Below are positions 15,775-18,236 of a stretch of 18,236 bases of DNA, piece after piece; positions within the stretch are counted from its first letter, which is position 1, and each line of letters opens with the position of its first letter. The position numbers and the translations under genes are program-made. Source of the stretch: Chrysochromulina parva (Eukaryota > Haptophyta > Prymnesiales > Chrysochromulinaceae); the NCBI GenBank assembly GCA_002887195.1, contig PJAB01001007.1, forward strand, positions 1 to 18,236. The letters run 5' to 3'. The notes under the pieces are model-generated. The model made no database searches and had not been told where the DNA came from. It worked only from the letters and a program-made list of their open reading frames with translations.

Positions 15775-18156
15775 GGCAGCAGCGGCGGCATGGCACGCGG
15801 CGGGTACCCGTCGGCCGAGCGCGGCCCCCAGACCTCGAGATCATCGAGGAGGATGACACCTGCTGCTCGGCCAAGTTGTAACGCCACCTGGAGGCAATTA
15901 GGAGGCAATTAGGAGGCAATTAGGAGGCAATTAGGAGGCAATTAGGGTTCTCTGCTGCTCGGCTAAGTTGTAACGCCACCTCGATCTTATGGCCCACCCG
16001 ACTCGCGCCCAAGTGGATGGAGACCTCGAAGCGCTGCCACGTGGTGCTCAGCCGGAAGTCATCGGCTAACCCGAGGTAGCGCCAGCCGTCACTCGCATCC
16101 AAAAAGTCCACTGCCAGGCGCGGCGCCGGATGCCGTTCGGGCGTTCGCGCCCAAAAGGCAACCTTGAGGGCGCCCGGCATGGCGCTGACGACGGTGCAGA
16201 TGGCCAAGCGCGCCGTCGCGGGCGCGCCGACCGGTTCGAGCACGTTGAACATCGCGCCGGCGACCCCGGTGCGGGCGGCGTGTGGGGAACTCAGCTGCAC
16301 GCGCACCTGATGAAGGAGGCGATCAGAGGGCAATCAGAGGCAATCAGAGGCAATCAAGGGGCGATCAGAGGTGATCAGAGGCCATCAGAGGCCATCAATA
16401 AGGCAAACAAAGGTCATCAGAGCTCAGCTGCAAGCGTACATGGGGGCCACCTCCGAGGATGGTAGGGGTGCCAGGGGTGCCCCCCGAGTAGATGACGCCA
16501 ATGTGTCGCGTGCTTGCCACATCATCGAAGCCGACGCTCAGCGCCTTGACCGGTACGCCGGCGCCCACGAGCGAAGGGGCGGCGATGACGATGTCGTCGA
16601 GCAGTATCCCCGGTGTCGCAGCTCCCACTACCAGCGCCACGTCGAGCGAATGGCCGGCACGAGAGGTGGGAATGGGAATGATGGCTTCGATGCGCACCCA
16701 TTCGGAGGCGCTGATGGCGAACGTCATCCACGCGCCGAGCCACTCGAAGTCCGCAGTTTCGTCAAGGACCTCGATCTTGACGTATGGACCGGACGGCGCC
16801 GCCCCGGGCGCCGACCCGCCGCCCTTGCCGCCCTTGCCGGCGCTGGTGCCGCCGCTCGCCGTTGCCAGCAGCTCGCGCCCGTCGCTGGCAAATGAGCCTG
16901 AAGACGAGCTGTGGGAGCTTGATGACGAGCTGTGGGAGCTTGATGACGAGCTCTTTTTCTTCTTCGAAGCTGCACTGCTGCCGCTGCCCGTGCTGCCGCT
17001 GCTGCTACTGCCGCTGCTGCCGCTGCTGCTACCGCCGCTGCTGCTGCCAGTCTCGCTGCTGTCGCTGCCGCCACTGCTGATGAGCCGGGCTACAGAGGAC
17101 GCGTCCGCCAGCTTCACCCACAGGGAGACGTTGAGGATGCCCGGAACGGCGCTCACCCTGATGAGGCGTAATTTGGCATCGCTCGGGTTGACGAAGCGCT
17201 GAGAGACGCCCAGCACGGCGCCGTGGGCCGACGAGCGCCCGGCGCCGGCGATGGGCGCGTCGAGCGTGAGCGCCGTGCGAAGCGCGTCGTATTGGGCGCC
17301 CGCGGCGACGCGCGGGGCGAGGGTCACTGCGTCGCTCGTCTCGAACGTCACGTTGAGGATTGTGGACAGCGCGCGCTCCGGGCACGTGATCTCGAGGTCA
17401 TCGAGATCGTAATTGCCCCCGCCCCCAAACGTGAGGGACACGTCAAGCAGGTGTCCATCGACCGATTCGGCCACGTCCACTTCCATACTGAGCTTCTTCC
17501 ACGCGCTGCCCACAGGCGCCGTCGTGGCGCTCCCGAGCCAGCGGAATTCGTCAGTTTCGTCAAGCACCTCGAGGCCGAGCGCGAGGTCCTTGGCGGTGGC
17601 GCTCGCGACGGCGCCCGCCCTCACCCAAACCGCCACACGCAACGTGCCCGCGACCGCGTGAAACTTGCCCAGCGCGAGCAGCGGCTTGCGTGCGCCGACG
17701 CCGCCCGCCGCCGGCGGAAGCATCGGCACGCGCACCTGTGGGGAACACCGAGCGCCGTGATGAGCACATGCATGCTCAGAGTCTGCTGGTGCGGGGAGTG
17801 GCGCGCCGGCACGCGCACCTGCGCGCCCGCCTTGCTCCCGTGCCGTGCATGCGCCGCGTCGGCGGCATGCAAGTCGGCATGCATGCCCGCGGCTATCGCC
17901 GACCCCCCATCGGACATGCGCGCCTCGAGATGCGCACCTGTGGGGAACACCGGGCGCCGTGGTGAGCATATGCATGCATGCATGCATGCATGCACATGCG
18001 CGCCTCGAGATGCGCACCGTAGGCGAGCGGCTTGGGCGGCCTTGCGGCGGTTTCGAAGCCTTCGGACAGGAGCACATACGAGCGGCTCGCGGCGGCGCTG
18101 CTCGAACGAGAGCGCTGCTCGACGGCGAGATCATCGACGAGATACGAGGCGCGTAC
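15759..18156 (-). CDS. Modular protein with repeated carbohydrate-binding-like units (5' end outside window)
   Basis: Visible exons are 18018-18156, 17819-17937, 16440-17735, 15980-16306 and 15759-15887, with phases 1, 0, 0 and 0 matching, for 669 residues; at least one more exon lies to the right. The protein repeats a beta-sandwich-like unit of roughly 130-200 residues. Landmarks recur in each unit: LDETDEFRWLGSA, LDETADFEWLGAW and LDASDGWRYLGLA; GTLRVAVWVRAG, GILNVSLWVKLA and GALKVAFWART; and YDLDDLEITCP, GILLDDIVIAAP and GVILLDDLEVWGP. This pattern resembles CBM4/9-type or similar jelly-roll carbohydrate-binding modules, but I cannot confirm the family. A Ser/Gly linker with a KKKK core is inserted in the middle unit. 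No catalytic domain is visible. The protein is probably a surface or secreted multi-domain binder; its signal peptide, if any, is off the window. Confidence 0.72.
15888..15979 (-). other. Intron of the modular gene with a 27/28 exon-head copy
   Basis: The intron is GTGGCG...CTCCAG, 92 bases, phase 0. Its first 28 bases match the next exon's first 28 with one mismatch. The filler is a CTAATTGCCTC ladder. Retention stops the frame (...NCLLIAS then stop). Confidence 0.9.
16307..16439 (-). other. Intron of the modular gene with a 17/20 exon-head copy
   Basis: The intron is GTACGC...TTCATCAG, 133 bases, phase 0. The intron start would encode VRLQLSS and the next exon starts VRVQLSS. The filler is type A decamers (GATTGCCTCT). 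Retention stops the frame at 16395. Confidence 0.88.
16878..17092 (-). repeat. Ser/Gly-rich coding microsatellite tract
   Basis: AGCAGC/GGCAGC-type codons encode a Ser/Gly linker with a KKKK core and SSSSHSSSS runs, inserted inside one beta-sandwich unit of the modular protein between LADASSVARL and GPYVKIEVLD. It is in frame and probably forms a flexible surface loop. Confidence 0.85.
17736..17818 (-). other. Intron of the modular gene, type B tail
   Basis: The intron is GTGCGC...CCCACAG, 83 bases, phase 0. Its first 12 bases equal the next exon's first 12. The 3' half (GCATGCATGTGCTCATC... CGGTGTTCCCCACAG) is shared with the intron at 17938 and, more distantly, with one in the GTPase-Hsp20 gene. 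Confidence 0.88.
17938..18017 (-). other. Intron of the modular gene with a perfect 24-base exon-head copy, type B tail
   Basis: The intron is GTGCGC...CCCACAG, 80 bases, phase 1. Its first 24 bases are identical to the first 24 of the next exon. It contains a TGCA microsatellite and ends in CGGTGTTCCCCACAG. Confidence 0.9.
17971..17994. repeat. TGCA microsatellite, six copies
   Basis: Six copies of the self-complementary tetramer TGCA lie inside the type B intron; the related intron at 17736-17818 has only a short GCATGCATG remnant. It could extrude as a hairpin. Confidence 0.95.
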
Positions 18157-18236
18157 CTGATGAGGGAGGCAATCAGAGGTCATCAGAGCTCATCAGAGCT
18201 CGACGGCGAGATCATCGACGAGATACGAGGCGCGTA
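18157..18236 (-). other. Intron of the modular gene, cut by the window edge, perfect 39-base exon-head copy
   Basis: The acceptor is CCCTCATCAG at 18157-18166. The 39 bases at 18198-18236 are identical to 18117-18155, the start of the next exon. The predicted donor G would be the first base beyond the window. The filler between copies is type A (GATTGCCTCCCTCATCAG). Confidence 0.85.

Noticed and set aside
1..18236. Bacterial origin, suggested by the RelA/SpoT gene
   Set aside because: At least thirteen introns with GT-AG ends and matching phases, F-box and SKP1-like proteins, and targeting leaders all indicate a eukaryote; plastid RSH genes are well known in algae.

Overview
The window is nuclear DNA of a GC-rich, intron-containing eukaryote. 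The best fit is a microalga with a secondary red-type plastid, such as a haptophyte or related lineage; the species is not identified. Evidence for a eukaryote is a set of short introns with matching reading phases. Evidence for a complex plastid is two N-terminal targeting regions: a signal-peptide-like leader with a downstream basic stretch on the alarmone synthetase, and a signal peptide plus twin-arginine segment on a small predicted lumen protein.

Layout, left to right. (1) 592-1662 (+): plastid-type RelA/SpoT (p)ppGpp synthetase. (2) 2096-4854 (+): secreted DOMON-domain protein, three exons. (3) 5167-6408 (+): SKP1-like domain fused to an F-box-like segment and helical repeats. (4) 6578-7756 (-): FkbM-like methyltransferase. 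(5) 7899-9736 (-): SET-domain protein of the Rubisco-LSMT type with a signal peptide, two exons. (6) 10333-12607 (-): P-loop GTPase fused to an Hsp20/alpha-crystallin domain, five exons. (7) 12776-13507 (+): predicted thylakoid-lumen protein, two exons, head-to-head with gene 6. (8) 13987-15207 (+): F-box-like protein with a long acidic and glycine-rich tail. (9) 15759 to beyond 18236 (-): modular protein with repeated carbohydrate-binding-like beta-sandwich units, at least five exons in the window. The genes do not form an operon or a single pathway. Genes 3 and 8 could both serve ubiquitin ligases, and genes 1 and 7 both point to the plastid.

The most striking signal is how the introns are built. 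In at least seven of the thirteen introns, the intron begins with a copy of the first 12-40 bases of the exon that follows it. The GT donor is therefore a duplicate of the GT that opens the next exon (AG|GT...AG|GT). Identity runs from perfect (39/39 and 24/24) through 39/40 and 27/28 to clearly decayed. One further intron instead carries four tandem copies of the tail of the preceding exon. The filler between copies is of two recurring kinds. Type A is a ladder of CTGATTGCCTC-like units, each holding a branch-point-like CTGAT/CTAAT, a pyrimidine run and, when terminal, the acceptor CAG; it always lies in the sense orientation. Type B is a tail ending CGGTGTTCCCCACAG or similar, shared between two different genes. 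One further insertion at the 3' end of gene 9 has the same duplication and filler but no GT, and it appears to have truncated the reading frame. Together these look like a family of recently gained, introner-like introns made by duplication plus filler.

All gene models were built by eye from reading frames, splice signals and phase matching. No transcript, alignment or database search was available.
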